Part shown: positions 42,355 to 50,795 of the stretch, one piece after another | How the letters are laid out: every line of letters starts with the position of its first letter | How positions within the stretch are numbered: position 1 is the first letter of the stretch | Origin: Streptomyces sp. RerS4 | GTDB taxonomy: Bacteria > Actinomycetota > Actinomycetes > Streptomycetales > Streptomycetaceae | Direction of reading: 5' to 3' | NCBI RefSeq assembly: GCF_023515955.1 | Contig: NZ_CP097323.1 | Location: forward strand, 178,140 to 242,139 | DNA length: 64,000 nucleotides | Notes under the pieces: generated by a model | Seen by the model: the letters and a program-made list of their open reading frames with translations, nothing else | Told to the model about the DNA's origin: nothing | The model's database searches: none | Translations under genes and position numbers: made by a program

Positions 42355-42930
42355 GTGCGAGCCACCGAGTCCAAGGTGCCAGGCGTCCACGTCTTCACCC
42401 CGCGCCTGCTCACCGACGAGCGCGGAGCCTTCTTCGAGTCCCTGCGCACCGACGAGATCGAGCGCGTGGTGGGGCACCCCTTCGACGTCCGGCAGATCAA
42501 CTATTCGGTGTCCCGGCGCAACACCCTGCGGGGCATCCACAGCGTGACCATCCCACCGGGCCAGGCGAAGTACGTCTCCTGCGTGCGCGGCGCGCTCCGG
42601 GACTTCGTGGTCGACCTGCGGGTGGGCTCGCCGACCTTCGGCGCGTACGACAGCAACGTGCTCGACGCCGACTCCGGACGCGCGGTCTACGTACCCGAGG
42701 GCGTGGGGCACGGGTTCCTGACCCTCACCGACGACGCCACCATCTGCTACGTCCTGTCGAGCACGTACGTTCCCGGCACCCAGATCGACATCGACCCCCT
42801 CGACCCCGACCTGGCACTGCCCTGGGGCTTCACCGAGCCCCCGTTGATCTCGCCCAAGGACCGGGCCGCGCCCTCCCTCGCCGCCACGCTGGAGGCCGGC
42901 GTCCTGTCCCCGTGGACTGCCGGGGGCTGA
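42355..42930 (+). CDS. dTDP-4-keto-6-deoxyhexose 3,5- or 5-epimerase (RmlC family, UrdZ1/LanZ1 type)
   Basis: A 191-residue cupin-fold epimerase with NYSVSRRNTLRGIHSV (His62 base), YVPEGVGHGFLTL and SSTYVPGTQIDIDPLDP. The length and motifs are those of RmlC and antibiotic-pathway epimerases. It turns the D-sugar intermediate into the L series needed for L-rhodinose. GTG 42355 is supported by AAAGGAGG 9 bases upstream. It opens the second sugar/glycosyltransferase block. Confidence 0.93.
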   Translation: MRATESKVPGVHVFTPRLLTDERGAFFESLRTDEIERVVGHPFDVRQINYSVSRRNTLRGIHSVTIPPGQAKYVSCVRGALRDFVVDLRVGSPTFGAYDSNVLDADSGRAVYVPEGVGHGFLTLTDDATICYVLSSTYVPGTQIDIDPLDPDLALPWGFTEPPLISPKDRAAPSLAATLEAGVLSPWTAGG

Positions 42931-42995
42931 CCCCCACCCCCCCGGCAGTCACCCGCGCCGACCTCCCCGCCCCTCCAAGCCACCGAAGGAAAACG

Positions 42996-44234
42996 ATGCG
43001 CGTCCTCTTCGTCGTCACGCCCGTCGCCGGCCACCTCTCCCCGCTCACCCCCCTGGCCTGGGCACTGCGCGACGCGGGGCACGAGGTCCTGGTGGCGGGC
43101 CAACCCGACGTCCTGCCCACCGCGGCCGCGGCAGGCCTGCACGCCGTCGGCGTAGGCGATCCGTTCGGCATGGACGAGATGCTGCTCGACCGCCTCCCGG
43201 CCGGCCGCCGGCTCCTCCAGTCCTGGGGCCGGGCCCCCGACGTCGCCCTCGCGGCCGACTTCGCCCGCTCCTGGGCGGCGCACAACACCACCGTCCTGCC
43301 CGCCTACCTGGACCTCGCCCGAGGGTTTCGCCCCGACCTGATCGTCGGCGACATCCTGGAGTTCACCTCGCTCGTCCTGGGCGGCGTCCTCGGCGTACCG
43401 GTCGTCCACCACCGCTGGGGCGTCGACCCGTTGGGCGACCCCACCCTGCTCCAGGCCCGCGAAGCCCACCGCGCGCTCTGCGCGAGCGTGGGCCTGCCCG
43501 CACTGCCGGAACCCGACCTGCTCCTCGACCCCTGCCCGCCCTCCCTGCAACTGCCCGGCATCCGGGCCGCCTCACCCATCCGCCACCTGCACTCCCACGG
43601 CAACGGCACCCTGCCCCCCTGGCTCCCCGCGCACTGGGCCGCCGAGAACGCCCGGACCCCGGCGGAGCGCACCCCCACGGTCCTCGTCTCCCTGGGCCGC
43701 AGCACCCTCAAGCTCAACGGGGCACCCCTCTTCCGCTCCGTCCTCGCAGCCTTCGGAGAACTCCCCGGCACCCGGGCACTGGCCACCGTGGACGCCGCCC
43801 ACCGACAGGAACTGGGCCCGCTCCCGCCCAACGTCCGGCTGATCGACCACACCCCGCTCCACATGCTGTTCCGGATCAGCGACGCGGTCGTCCACCACGG
43901 CGGCGCCGGAACGTCCATGAGCGCGAGCTACGCCGGCCTGCCCCAACTCGTGCTGCCGCAACTGGCCGACACGTTCGCGAGCGCCGAGAGGCTCGTCCAC
44001 GCGGGCGCCGCCCTCTCACTCGACACGGCCGCGGAGCAGGACGACCCCGCGACGATCGCCCGCGCCCTGTCCGCTCTGCTGACCGAGCCCCACCACGCGC
44101 GGGCCGCCCGACGCCTGCGGACCGAGATGGAGGCGATGCCCACCCCCACCCGCGTGGTCACCGACCTGGAACGTCTGGTCCGCGACCGGGACCGCGCGGC
44201 CGCCACGCCCCACCGAGAAGAGGCACACGCATGA
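42996..44234 (+). CDS. deoxysugar O-glycosyltransferase
   Basis: A 412-residue GT-B enzyme beginning MRVLFVVTPVAGHLSPLTPLAWALR, with CPPSLQLPGIR in the middle and SDAVVHHGGAGTSMSA at the donor site. It is a paralogue of the enzyme at 38799. It probably transfers L-rhodinose or an olivose unit. ATG 42996 follows GAAGGAAAAC; upstream in-frame codons read through the intergenic leader and are not used. The stop overlaps the next start (ATGA). Confidence 0.9.
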   Translation: MRVLFVVTPVAGHLSPLTPLAWALRDAGHEVLVAGQPDVLPTAAAAGLHAVGVGDPFGMDEMLLDRLPAGRRLLQSWGRAPDVALAADFARSWAAHNTTVLPAYLDLARGFRPDLIVGDILEFTSLVLGGVLGVPVVHHRWGVDPLGDPTLLQAREAHRALCASVGLPALPEPDLLLDPCPPSLQLPGIRAASPIRHLHSHGNGTLPPWLPAHWAAENARTPAERTPTVLVSLGRSTLKLNGAPLFRSVLAAFGELPGTRALATVDAAHRQELGPLPPNVRLIDHTPLHMLFRISDAVVHHGGAGTSMSASYAGLPQLVLPQLADTFASAERLVHAGAALSLDTAAEQDDPATIARALSALLTEPHHARAARRLRTEMEAMPTPTRVVTDLERLVRDRDRAAATPHREEAHA

Positions 44235-44662
44235 AGGAACACGGACCGCGGCCCACCTCCGCCGAGGCCGTCCTGGCCGCTCACCGCGGCGACCTGGACG
44301 CCCTGACACACGCCGTCCACGGTGACGTCGACGCCGCCACACGCCTCACCGGCCACGTCATCGTCGAGCCCGGCGCCCGCGTCGTGGCGTCCTGGATCGA
44401 AGGCCCCGCCGTCATCGCGGCCGGCAGCCTGATCGAGCGGGCCCACATCGGACCGTACGCCTCCATCGGACGGGACTGCGTCGTACGCGGCACCCACGTC
44501 GAGGACTCGATCGTGCTCGACGGCGCCACCGTCCACCCCGTCGGCCGGCTGAGCGGCGCCCTCATCGCCCGCGCCGCCGTCGTGGGCTCGCCCGCCGCCC
44601 CCACCCCCACCCCCGCCGAGACCGCCTCCCGGCCGACCGGCGCCGACCCGCAGGCGCGGTGA
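44231..44662 (+). CDS. free-standing RmlA C-terminal beta-helix domain
   Basis: A 143-residue protein homologous to only the C-terminal third of the long RmlA at 29130. It contains GHVIVEPGARVVASWIEGP, HIGPYASIGRDCVVRGTHVEDS and IVLDGATVHPVGRLSGALI, aligning with VVVEPGARVINSRIEGP, HIGPHTSIGRDCELTDTHIEYS and IALDGATVSQVRGLRSSLI. No nucleotidyltransferase domain precedes it; the first 30 residues cover only the linker. The ATG overlaps the glycosyltransferase stop and a GTG start follows 4 bp after its stop, so it is embedded in the operon and probably expressed. It may assemble with RmlA or act as a scaffold, or be a relic. Confidence 0.88.
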   Translation: MKEHGPRPTSAEAVLAAHRGDLDALTHAVHGDVDAATRLTGHVIVEPGARVVASWIEGPAVIAAGSLIERAHIGPYASIGRDCVVRGTHVEDSIVLDGATVHPVGRLSGALIARAAVVGSPAAPTPTPAETASRPTGADPQAR

Positions 44663-44666
44663 CCCG

Positions 44667-45659
44667 GTGACCACCGCACCCCGCCCCCACGACGCGAGCG
44701 CGCCCCGACCCCGCGTCGTCGTCCTCGGCGGCACCGGCTTCCTCGGCCGCCACCTCGCCACCGCCTTCCGCGCCACCGGCGCCGACGTCGTCTCCCTCGC
44801 CCGGACCCCACCCCGCGACGCGCGGCCCCACGACACCGGCGCCGAAGCCTCCCGCTTCGTCGCGGCCGACCTCCTCGACTCCGGGCCCGACCGGCTGCGC
44901 GAGCTGTTCACCACCCTCGCCCCCGACATCGTCGTCAACGCCGCCGGCGCGGTCTGGCGGGTCTCACCCGACCGGATGCGCCGCACCAACGCCGACCTCG
45001 TCACGGACCTGGTCGCGGCCCTGCGCGACCTCCCGGCGCCGCCGCTGCTGATCCAACTCGGCAGCATCCACGAATACGGCCTCACGGGCACCGGCGCCGG
45101 ATTCACCGAGCAGGACACACCCGCCCCCGTCAACGACTACGGCCGAGCCAAACTGCGGGCCACCCGGACCGTACTGGACGCGGCCCGCGGCGGCGCCCTC
45201 GACGGGGTTGTCCTGCGACTGGCCAACGTCGTCGGCCCCGACGCCCCGGCCGGCAGCCTCCTCGGTGACATCGCCGCCCACCTGGAGCGCTACGCCCACG
45301 ACCCCGCCGGCGTCGGCCCCGAACTCCTCGTCAACCCCCTGCGCGCGGAGCGCGACTTCGTCGACGTCACCGATGTCGCGGCGGCCGTGCTCGCCGTCGC
45401 CCGCGCCGAGCGCGCCGACGTCCGCGGCCGGGTCCTCAACATCGGCAGCGGGCGCGCCGTCCGCGCCGGCCTCCTGGTCGAACGGCTCGTCGAACTCAGT
45501 GGCCTGCCCGTACGCCTCGTCGAGCGCGACGGCGCCGCCGCCACCCGCTCCGACGCGGACCGCCAGCTGATGGACCTCTCCCTCGCCGGCGCCCTGCTGG
45601 GCTGGCAGCCGCGAGTCCACCTCGACGAGTCGCTCCTGAGCCTGCTGAAGACCACCTGA
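44667..45659 (+). CDS. NDP-hexose 4-ketoreductase (UrdZ3/LanZ3 type)
   Basis: A 330-residue extended SDR. VVVLGGTGFLGRHLA (NAD(P) site, residues 18-30) is followed by IQLGSIHEYG and VNDYGRAKLRAT (Tyr-x3-Lys). The C-terminal substrate domain includes VNPLRAERDFVDVTDVA. This is the AveBIV/UrdZ3 kind of 4-ketoreductase acting after epimerisation, here presumably yielding dTDP-L-rhodinose. GTG 44667 lies 4 bp after the beta-helix gene. Confidence 0.87.
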   Translation: MTTAPRPHDASAPRPRVVVLGGTGFLGRHLATAFRATGADVVSLARTPPRDARPHDTGAEASRFVAADLLDSGPDRLRELFTTLAPDIVVNAAGAVWRVSPDRMRRTNADLVTDLVAALRDLPAPPLLIQLGSIHEYGLTGTGAGFTEQDTPAPVNDYGRAKLRATRTVLDAARGGALDGVVLRLANVVGPDAPAGSLLGDIAAHLERYAHDPAGVGPELLVNPLRAERDFVDVTDVAAAVLAVARAERADVRGRVLNIGSGRAVRAGLLVERLVELSGLPVRLVERDGAAATRSDADRQLMDLSLAGALLGWQPRVHLDESLLSLLKTT

Positions 45660-45704
45660 GGGCTCCGGCAGGGCCCACAGCCGAACCGCACCACGGAGAC
45701 ACCC

Positions 45705-46955
45705 ATGCGCGTACTGTTCGCCGTCTTTCCCGCCATCGCCCACGTCCAGCCGATCGTCCCGCTCGCCTGGGCCCTGCAGAACGCCGGGCACGAGGTACGG
45801 GTGGCGATCCACCCCGACGCCACGCACCTCGTCACCGACGCCGGACTGCCGGCCGTCCCACTCGGCGCCCGACACAAACTCGCGGGCGTCGTGGAGTTCA
45901 ACTCCAATTACGACCGCCTCGACACCCTCGACGACGGTCTGTCCCTGGACTCCGAGGACGGACGCCGCTGGGAAGCCCAGTGGGAGATGATGCGCAACGT
46001 CCTGTCCGTCTACAACCCGGTCCTTCCCGACCTGGTCGACCTCACCCGCCGCTGGAAGCCGGACCTGGTCGTCTGGGACCCGTTCTGCGTCGCGGCGGGG
46101 GTCGCCGCCGCCGTCGGTGGAGCCGCCCACGCCCGCTTCCTGTGGGGCCGCGACAACGTCGCCTGGCTGCGCGCCAAGTCACTCGAACACCAGGCCGCCC
46201 AGGGCCTCGCACCGGAGGACGACCCCCTGTCGGCGATGATGTCCGGCCTGCTGGCGCCGTACGGCCTGAAGTACGAGGAGGAGCACCTCCTCGGCCAGTG
46301 GACCATCGACCCCATGCCCGCCGGGCTGCGCCTGCCGCTGGACCTGCCCTACATCGGCGTGCGCCGGATCCCCTACAACGGGGCGGCCGCCCTGCCCGCA
46401 TGGGTGCACGAGCCGCCCGCGCGCCCGCGGGTCTGCCTCACGCTCGGCGTCGGCGGTCGGGGCCGTCAGCTCTTCCGCGAGAGCGGAACCTCCTTCGCCC
46501 GGGTGGTGGAGGCCATCGCCGGACTGGACGTGGAACTCGTGGCCACGGTGGGCGCCGGCGAGCGCGACTCGCTCGGCGAGGTACCCGACAACGTCCGACT
46601 CGTGGACTACCTGCCCCTCAGCCAACTGCTGCCGACCTGCTCCGCGATCATCCACCACGGCGGCGGCGGCACCTTCGCGGCCTCCGTCGCGAGCCGTGTA
46701 CCGCAGTTGGTGACACCGATGCCGTTCTGGGGCGAGGCCGCCACCGCCCGGTACGTCCAGGACAGTGGCGCCGGACTGGTCCTCACCCACGACGAGTTCA
46801 CCCCCGAGGCCCTGCGCACGGCCCTGTCGCGCCTCCTCGACGAGCCCTCCTTCCAGGACGGCGCGGCGTCCCTCCACCGCGAGATGCGGGACACCCCGTC
46901 GCCCGCCGACCTCGTACCGGTCCTGGAAGAACTCACCGCACGCCACCGCGGCTGA
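45705..46955 (+). CDS. deoxysugar glycosyltransferase (DesVII/activator-dependent-like clade)
   Basis: A 416-residue GT-B enzyme starting MRVLFAVFPAIAHVQPIVPLAWALQ. It has a longer middle region (EFNSNYDRLDTLDDG and GLKYEEEHLLGQWTIDPMP) and CSAIIHHGGGGTFAASVASRVPQL at the donor site. Architecture is nearer to the macrolide-type glycosyltransferases that sometimes require a P450-like helper than to the two enzymes above, but no such helper is encoded in the window. Start ATG with ACGGAGAC upstream. Confidence 0.9.
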   Translation: MRVLFAVFPAIAHVQPIVPLAWALQNAGHEVRVAIHPDATHLVTDAGLPAVPLGARHKLAGVVEFNSNYDRLDTLDDGLSLDSEDGRRWEAQWEMMRNVLSVYNPVLPDLVDLTRRWKPDLVVWDPFCVAAGVAAAVGGAAHARFLWGRDNVAWLRAKSLEHQAAQGLAPEDDPLSAMMSGLLAPYGLKYEEEHLLGQWTIDPMPAGLRLPLDLPYIGVRRIPYNGAAALPAWVHEPPARPRVCLTLGVGGRGRQLFRESGTSFARVVEAIAGLDVELVATVGAGERDSLGEVPDNVRLVDYLPLSQLLPTCSAIIHHGGGGTFAASVASRVPQLVTPMPFWGEAATARYVQDSGAGLVLTHDEFTPEALRTALSRLLDEPSFQDGAASLHREMRDTPSPADLVPVLEELTARHRG

Positions 46956-46976
46956 CCACACGACGAAAGGAACGAC

Positions 46977-47558
46977 ATGTCAGTGCAGTCCCCCCGGCTC
47001 GCCTTCATCGTGGGCAGCAACCGCCCTGGGCGCTTCGGCCACACCGTGGCCTCGTGGTTCCTCGACCGGGCCACGACGTACGGCTACCGGGACATCGACG
47101 TGATCGACCTGGCCGAGGCCGACCTGCCCACCGTGCTCGGCGGACCCGACGCGCCCAGGCCCCCCGCCGTCGAGGCCCTGGCCCGCAGGATCGACGCGGC
47201 CGACGCGTTCGTCGTGGTGACGCCGGAGTACAACCACAGCTTCCCCGCCCCGTTGAAGAACGCGATCGACTGGTTTCGCCACGAGTGGTACGCCAAGCCG
47301 GTCGGCTTCGTCTCCTACGGAGGCATCTCGGGCGGCCTGCGCGCCGTCGAACAACTGCGCCTGGTCTTCAGCGAACTGCACGCCACCACCGTCCGCGACG
47401 GAGTGAGCTTCCACCGGGCCTGGGAGCAGTTCGACGAGGAAGGCGCCCCGCGGGACCGCGCCGGCTGTGACGGCGCCGCGAAGATCATGCTCGACCAGCT
47501 CGACTGGTGGGCGAAAGCACTCGGCGAGGCCCGCGCGAAGCGGCCGTACGCGTCGTGA
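46977..47558 (+). CDS. NAD(P)H-dependent FMN reductase (second copy)
   Basis: A 193-residue flavodoxin-like reductase with IVGSNRPGRFG, TPEYNHSFPAPLKNAIDW and VSYGGISGGLRAVEQL, nearly the same motifs as the copy at 28216. It is 26 bp before the acyl-CoA-dehydrogenase-like monooxygenase gene, so the two probably form the dedicated reductase/oxygenase pair. ATG 46977 follows GAAAGGAAC. Confidence 0.92.
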   Translation: MSVQSPRLAFIVGSNRPGRFGHTVASWFLDRATTYGYRDIDVIDLAEADLPTVLGGPDAPRPPAVEALARRIDAADAFVVVTPEYNHSFPAPLKNAIDWFRHEWYAKPVGFVSYGGISGGLRAVEQLRLVFSELHATTVRDGVSFHRAWEQFDEEGAPRDRAGCDGAAKIMLDQLDWWAKALGEARAKRPYAS

Positions 47559-47584
47559 ACGACACGAGGGTGAAGGAGACGGGC

Positions 47585-48727
47585 ATGCCCGACACGGAAA
47601 CCGGCGCGCTGAGCGCTGCCGCACGCGAGCTCGCCCTCCTGGCAGGAGACCACGCGGCCCGCCAGGACGAGGAACGACGCCTGGACCCGGACGTGATGAA
47701 GGCCGTCGTCGCCGGCGGCTTCGCCCGGCACTTCGTCCCGCGCGTTCACGGAGGCACGGGCGGTACCTTCGCCGAGCTGAACGAGGCCCTGACCACGGTG
47801 GCCGCCTCCTGCGCGGCCACCGCCTGGAGCGCCTCCATCGTCGCCGGCGTCGGACGCATGGCGGGCTTCCTGCCCGCCGAGGGGTCCGCGCGGCTCTGGA
47901 AGGACGGGCCCGACACCGTGGTGGTCGGCTCCCTGGCCCCGTTGGGCCGGGCGAGCGCTGCGCCGGGCGGCTGGACCCTTTCGGGCACCTGGCCGTCGAT
48001 CAGCGTCGTCGACCACTGCGACTGGGCCCTGCTGCGGGCCGTGATCCCCGCCGGCGAGGGCACCGCGCTGCGGGTCTTCGCCGTCCCGAGGAGCGCCTTC
48101 GGGGTCAAGGACACCTGGGCGAGCACCGGCATGCGCGCGACGGGCAGCAATACCGTCGTCGTGGAGGAGGCCTTCGTGCCCGACGAACTGACCTTCGCGG
48201 GGGAGGACCTGTTCCAGGGCCGGCCGTGCCATTCGACGGAGCTCTTCCACACCGTTCCCCTCCAGGCGGTCAACGGGCTGTTCTTCGCGGGTCCGGCCCT
48301 GGGCGCCGCACGCGGCGCGCTCGCCCACTGGTCCGGCTACGCCACCGAGAAGTTCCGCAAGGCCCCGCCCGCGGCGGGGCCCCAGGGACTGAGCCGCAGC
48401 GTGTACGCGGAGGCACTGGCCCGCTCCTCCGGAGAGCTCGACGCCGCCGGACTCCTGATCGAACGGGCCGCCTCGGTCGCCGACCGCGGCGCGGACGTCA
48501 CGGCCCTGGAGGCCGCGCGCAACGGACGCGACTGCTCGCTCTCGGTGCAAATGGCCGTGAGCTCGGTCAACCGGGTCTTCGCCGCGGCGGGTACCGGGGG
48601 GCACTCCACGCACTCCCCGCTCCAGCGCTTCTGGCGGGACGTCAACTCCGCGGCCACCCACATCGGCCTCCAGTTCGAGCCCGCCGCCCACGCCTACGCC
48701 GAACAGGTGGCCCGCTCGGTCTCCTGA
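47585..48727 (+). CDS. two-component flavin-dependent monooxygenase, acyl-CoA-dehydrogenase fold
   Basis: A 380-residue protein with the N-terminal helical domain (LDPDVMKAVVAGGFARHFVP), the central beta domain (GWTLSGTWPSISVVDHCDWALL) and a C-terminal helix bundle ending in PLQRFWRDVNSAATHIGL. This family (HsaA, ActVA-ORF5 type) uses reduced FMN or FAD from a separate reductase; the reductase gene is 26 bp upstream. Likely substrates are the polyketide or a sugar. Start ATG 47585 with GAAGGAG. A relative lies at 53233. Confidence 0.9.
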   Translation: MPDTETGALSAAARELALLAGDHAARQDEERRLDPDVMKAVVAGGFARHFVPRVHGGTGGTFAELNEALTTVAASCAATAWSASIVAGVGRMAGFLPAEGSARLWKDGPDTVVVGSLAPLGRASAAPGGWTLSGTWPSISVVDHCDWALLRAVIPAGEGTALRVFAVPRSAFGVKDTWASTGMRATGSNTVVVEEAFVPDELTFAGEDLFQGRPCHSTELFHTVPLQAVNGLFFAGPALGAARGALAHWSGYATEKFRKAPPAAGPQGLSRSVYAEALARSSGELDAAGLLIERAASVADRGADVTALEAARNGRDCSLSVQMAVSSVNRVFAAAGTGGHSTHSPLQRFWRDVNSAATHIGLQFEPAAHAYAEQVARSVS

Positions 48728-48756
48728 GCGGCGGCCCCACCGGCGCGCACGCGAAA

Positions 48757-48808
48757 CTCCCGGCAGCCGGGGCCGCCCCGAAGGGGCCGGCCCGCGGTCT
48801 GCCGGGAG
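48757..48808. terminator. bidirectional hairpin between convergent genes
   Basis: CTCCCGGCAG (48757-48766) pairs with CTGCCGGGAG (48799-48808) around a GC-rich inner hairpin (CCCC-GAA-GGGG). It lies between the tail of the flavin monooxygenase gene and the tail of the minus-strand oxidase gene, so it can serve both. Confidence 0.75.
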
Positions 48809-48824
48809 CCTGGTCCGCCGAAGG

Positions 48825-50447
48825 TCAGGCGGGCTTCACCGAGAGGGCGTGGCGGAACACGTCGTTCGGATCGTACGTCTTCTTGACCCGCTGGAGCCGG
48901 GGGTAGTTGCCCTTGTGGTACAGGGTCGACCACGGCACTCCCGTCGTGTTCACCGACGGGTCCTGGGTGTCCACGTCGGGATAGTTGATGTAGAGGCCGT
49001 CCGTCTGGGCGCCCGGGACCGGGAAGCCGCCGGTGTCGGCGTGGATCGCGTGGTGCAGGTCGCGGACCCACTGCACCTCGGCCTCGTCCTGGCCCGGGAA
49101 CTCCCAGTTGCACGAGTACCAGAACTTGAGGATCGAGTCGCGCTGCGCGACCGCCGTCGCGGACGAGGACACCGTGTTGATCTTTCCGCCGTAGGCGGCC
49201 AGGTAGATCAGGCCGATGCCCCAGTGTTCCGGGTCGCTCATGGCCCGGTACATCTGCGCCACCTGGGCGGCTGTGTAGGGCTTGCGCATGTACCCGCCCA
49301 TCGACTTGTGGCGGGAGTACTGGCCGTAGCCGAGCGTGGGGGTCGTGGCGGCCTCGACCCAGCCGAGGTCCTTGACGGTGACCGTCGGCTGGACGCCGAC
49401 TCCGGCGGACAGGGCGGCGACATAGCCGTCCAGGAGGCTCTGCGCGTCGCCGCGCGTGGCGTCCAGGGTGACGTCCAGATTGATCGTGCCCACGAACCAG
49501 GGGCTGATCTGCAGCGAGCTGTGCATCGTCGCGTAGGGGGAGGAGACCGAGCTGTTCGCCGCGTGCCAGGCGCCGTGGTTCATCACCAGTCGGGTGAAGT
49601 TGGCCTCCTGCATCTGTGCCCACGGCCAGGCGACGATCGCCTTGCGTACGGTCGCCGGGGGCTTGGGCAGCAGCGATCCCGGCCTGCCGGTCGCGCCCGG
49701 CGTGCGGAACCAGTACTTGGTGACGATGCCGAACTGGCCGCCACCGGCGCCGGTGTGAGCCCACCACAGGTCCCGGTGGGGGTCGTCCGGACGGCTGGTG
49801 GCGACGACGGTGCGCGCGAGGCCGTTGGCCCCGGCGACGACGACCTCGACCGCGTACAGGTGGTCCACGGAGAGCCCGTAGCGTCGCGACAGCGGGCCGT
49901 ACCCGCCGCCGGACACGTGGCCGCCGACGCCCACCTCGGGGCAGACACCGCCCGGGAGCGTGACGCCCCAGCCCTCGTACAGGGTCTTGTACACGTGGCC
50001 CAGGGTGGCACCGGACTCGACCGCGAAGGCGTTCATCCAGGGGTCGAAGGTGACCGCGTTCATCTCCGAGGTGTCGACGAGGAGGCGGTACTGGGGATCG
50101 CCGACGAGACCGTCGAAGCAGTGCCCGCCACCGCGGACCGTGATCCGCTGGTTGCCGCGGATCGCCTGGTTCACGGCCTTCTCGACCTGTGCCGGGCAGT
50201 GCACGAGCCAGATCTCGTCGGCGGTGGAGACGAAGCGGGTGTTGTGACCGCGCGTGGAGAGCTCCGCGTACCGCGGATCCCCCGGGCGCACGACCACTTC
50301 GGGGGCGGGCACCGGACGAGAGCCGGGCGCCCCGGTCTCGATCTCGTCGAGTCCCGCCGCCCGTGCGGGCAGGGTCGCGCCGGTGAAACCGGCGACGATG
50401 CCGGTCGCCATCGCGACGGAGCCGAGGAAGCGGCGTCGTGTCGTCAT
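48825..50447 (-). CDS. AknOx-like bicovalent FAD sugar oxidase (Tat-exported)
   Basis: A 540-residue berberine-bridge-type oxidase. The Tat signal TTRRRFLGSVAMATG is at the N-terminus. RGGGHCFDG supplies His109 and GGVCPEVGVGG supplies Cys169, the two sites for double covalent FAD attachment, 60 residues apart as in AknOx. AknOx oxidises terminal L-rhodinose to L-cinerulose and L-aculose outside the cell; GcnQ in grincamycin is of this type. ATG 50447 is chosen because AGGTGG lies 7 bases upstream and it places the Tat motif at residues 2-7. The role matches a trideoxysugar-bearing angucycline. Confidence 0.92.
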   Translation of the reverse strand: MTTRRRFLGSVAMATGIVAGFTGATLPARAAGLDEIETGAPGSRPVPAPEVVVRPGDPRYAELSTRGHNTRFVSTADEIWLVHCPAQVEKAVNQAIRGNQRITVRGGGHCFDGLVGDPQYRLLVDTSEMNAVTFDPWMNAFAVESGATLGHVYKTLYEGWGVTLPGGVCPEVGVGGHVSGGGYGPLSRRYGLSVDHLYAVEVVVAGANGLARTVVATSRPDDPHRDLWWAHTGAGGGQFGIVTKYWFRTPGATGRPGSLLPKPPATVRKAIVAWPWAQMQEANFTRLVMNHGAWHAANSSVSSPYATMHSSLQISPWFVGTINLDVTLDATRGDAQSLLDGYVAALSAGVGVQPTVTVKDLGWVEAATTPTLGYGQYSRHKSMGGYMRKPYTAAQVAQMYRAMSDPEHWGIGLIYLAAYGGKINTVSSSATAVAQRDSILKFWYSCNWEFPGQDEAEVQWVRDLHHAIHADTGGFPVPGAQTDGLYINYPDVDTQDPSVNTTGVPWSTLYHKGNYPRLQRVKKTYDPNDVFRHALSVKPA

Positions 50448-50712
50448 GAAGTACCCACCTGTCATCGAGAAGTCGAGGTCCCCCCACATCGGCGTCGTGG
50501 CGCCGGGGGCAGGCGCAGCCAACCACCCGCTGGCCGGAATCACTTCAGAGTTGACCGAAACCTTTCATCCACTGATCCAAACCCTGCGGTGCCTTCGGCC
50601 AAGCTGGTGGTGCGGGTCTCGGAGCGCTCGTGCCCGTCGCCTCGTCGGCAAGGCGGCCCGTGATCTTCGTTCTTGACGGAGCGCCAGTGGGGTGCCTACA
50701 GTCTGATCATCA

Positions 50713-50730
50713 ACTAACCGGCAGGTAAGT
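50713..50730. promoter_or_regulatory. TetR operator copy 3 (ACTAACCGGCAGGTAAGT)
   Basis: On the minus strand it reads ACTTACCTGCCGGTTAGT, which differs from the exporter operator at 40653-40670 only at two central bases. It is 66 bp upstream of the Old Yellow Enzyme start, in the divergent promoter shared with the AknOx-like gene. Strong hint of co-regulation with the exporter. Confidence 0.7.
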
Positions 50731-50795
50731 ATGAGTCGAGGGTGCTCCCGCCCCGCCCGCCGAGCCGGCACGGCCGTCGACCGAAGGTGTACGTC

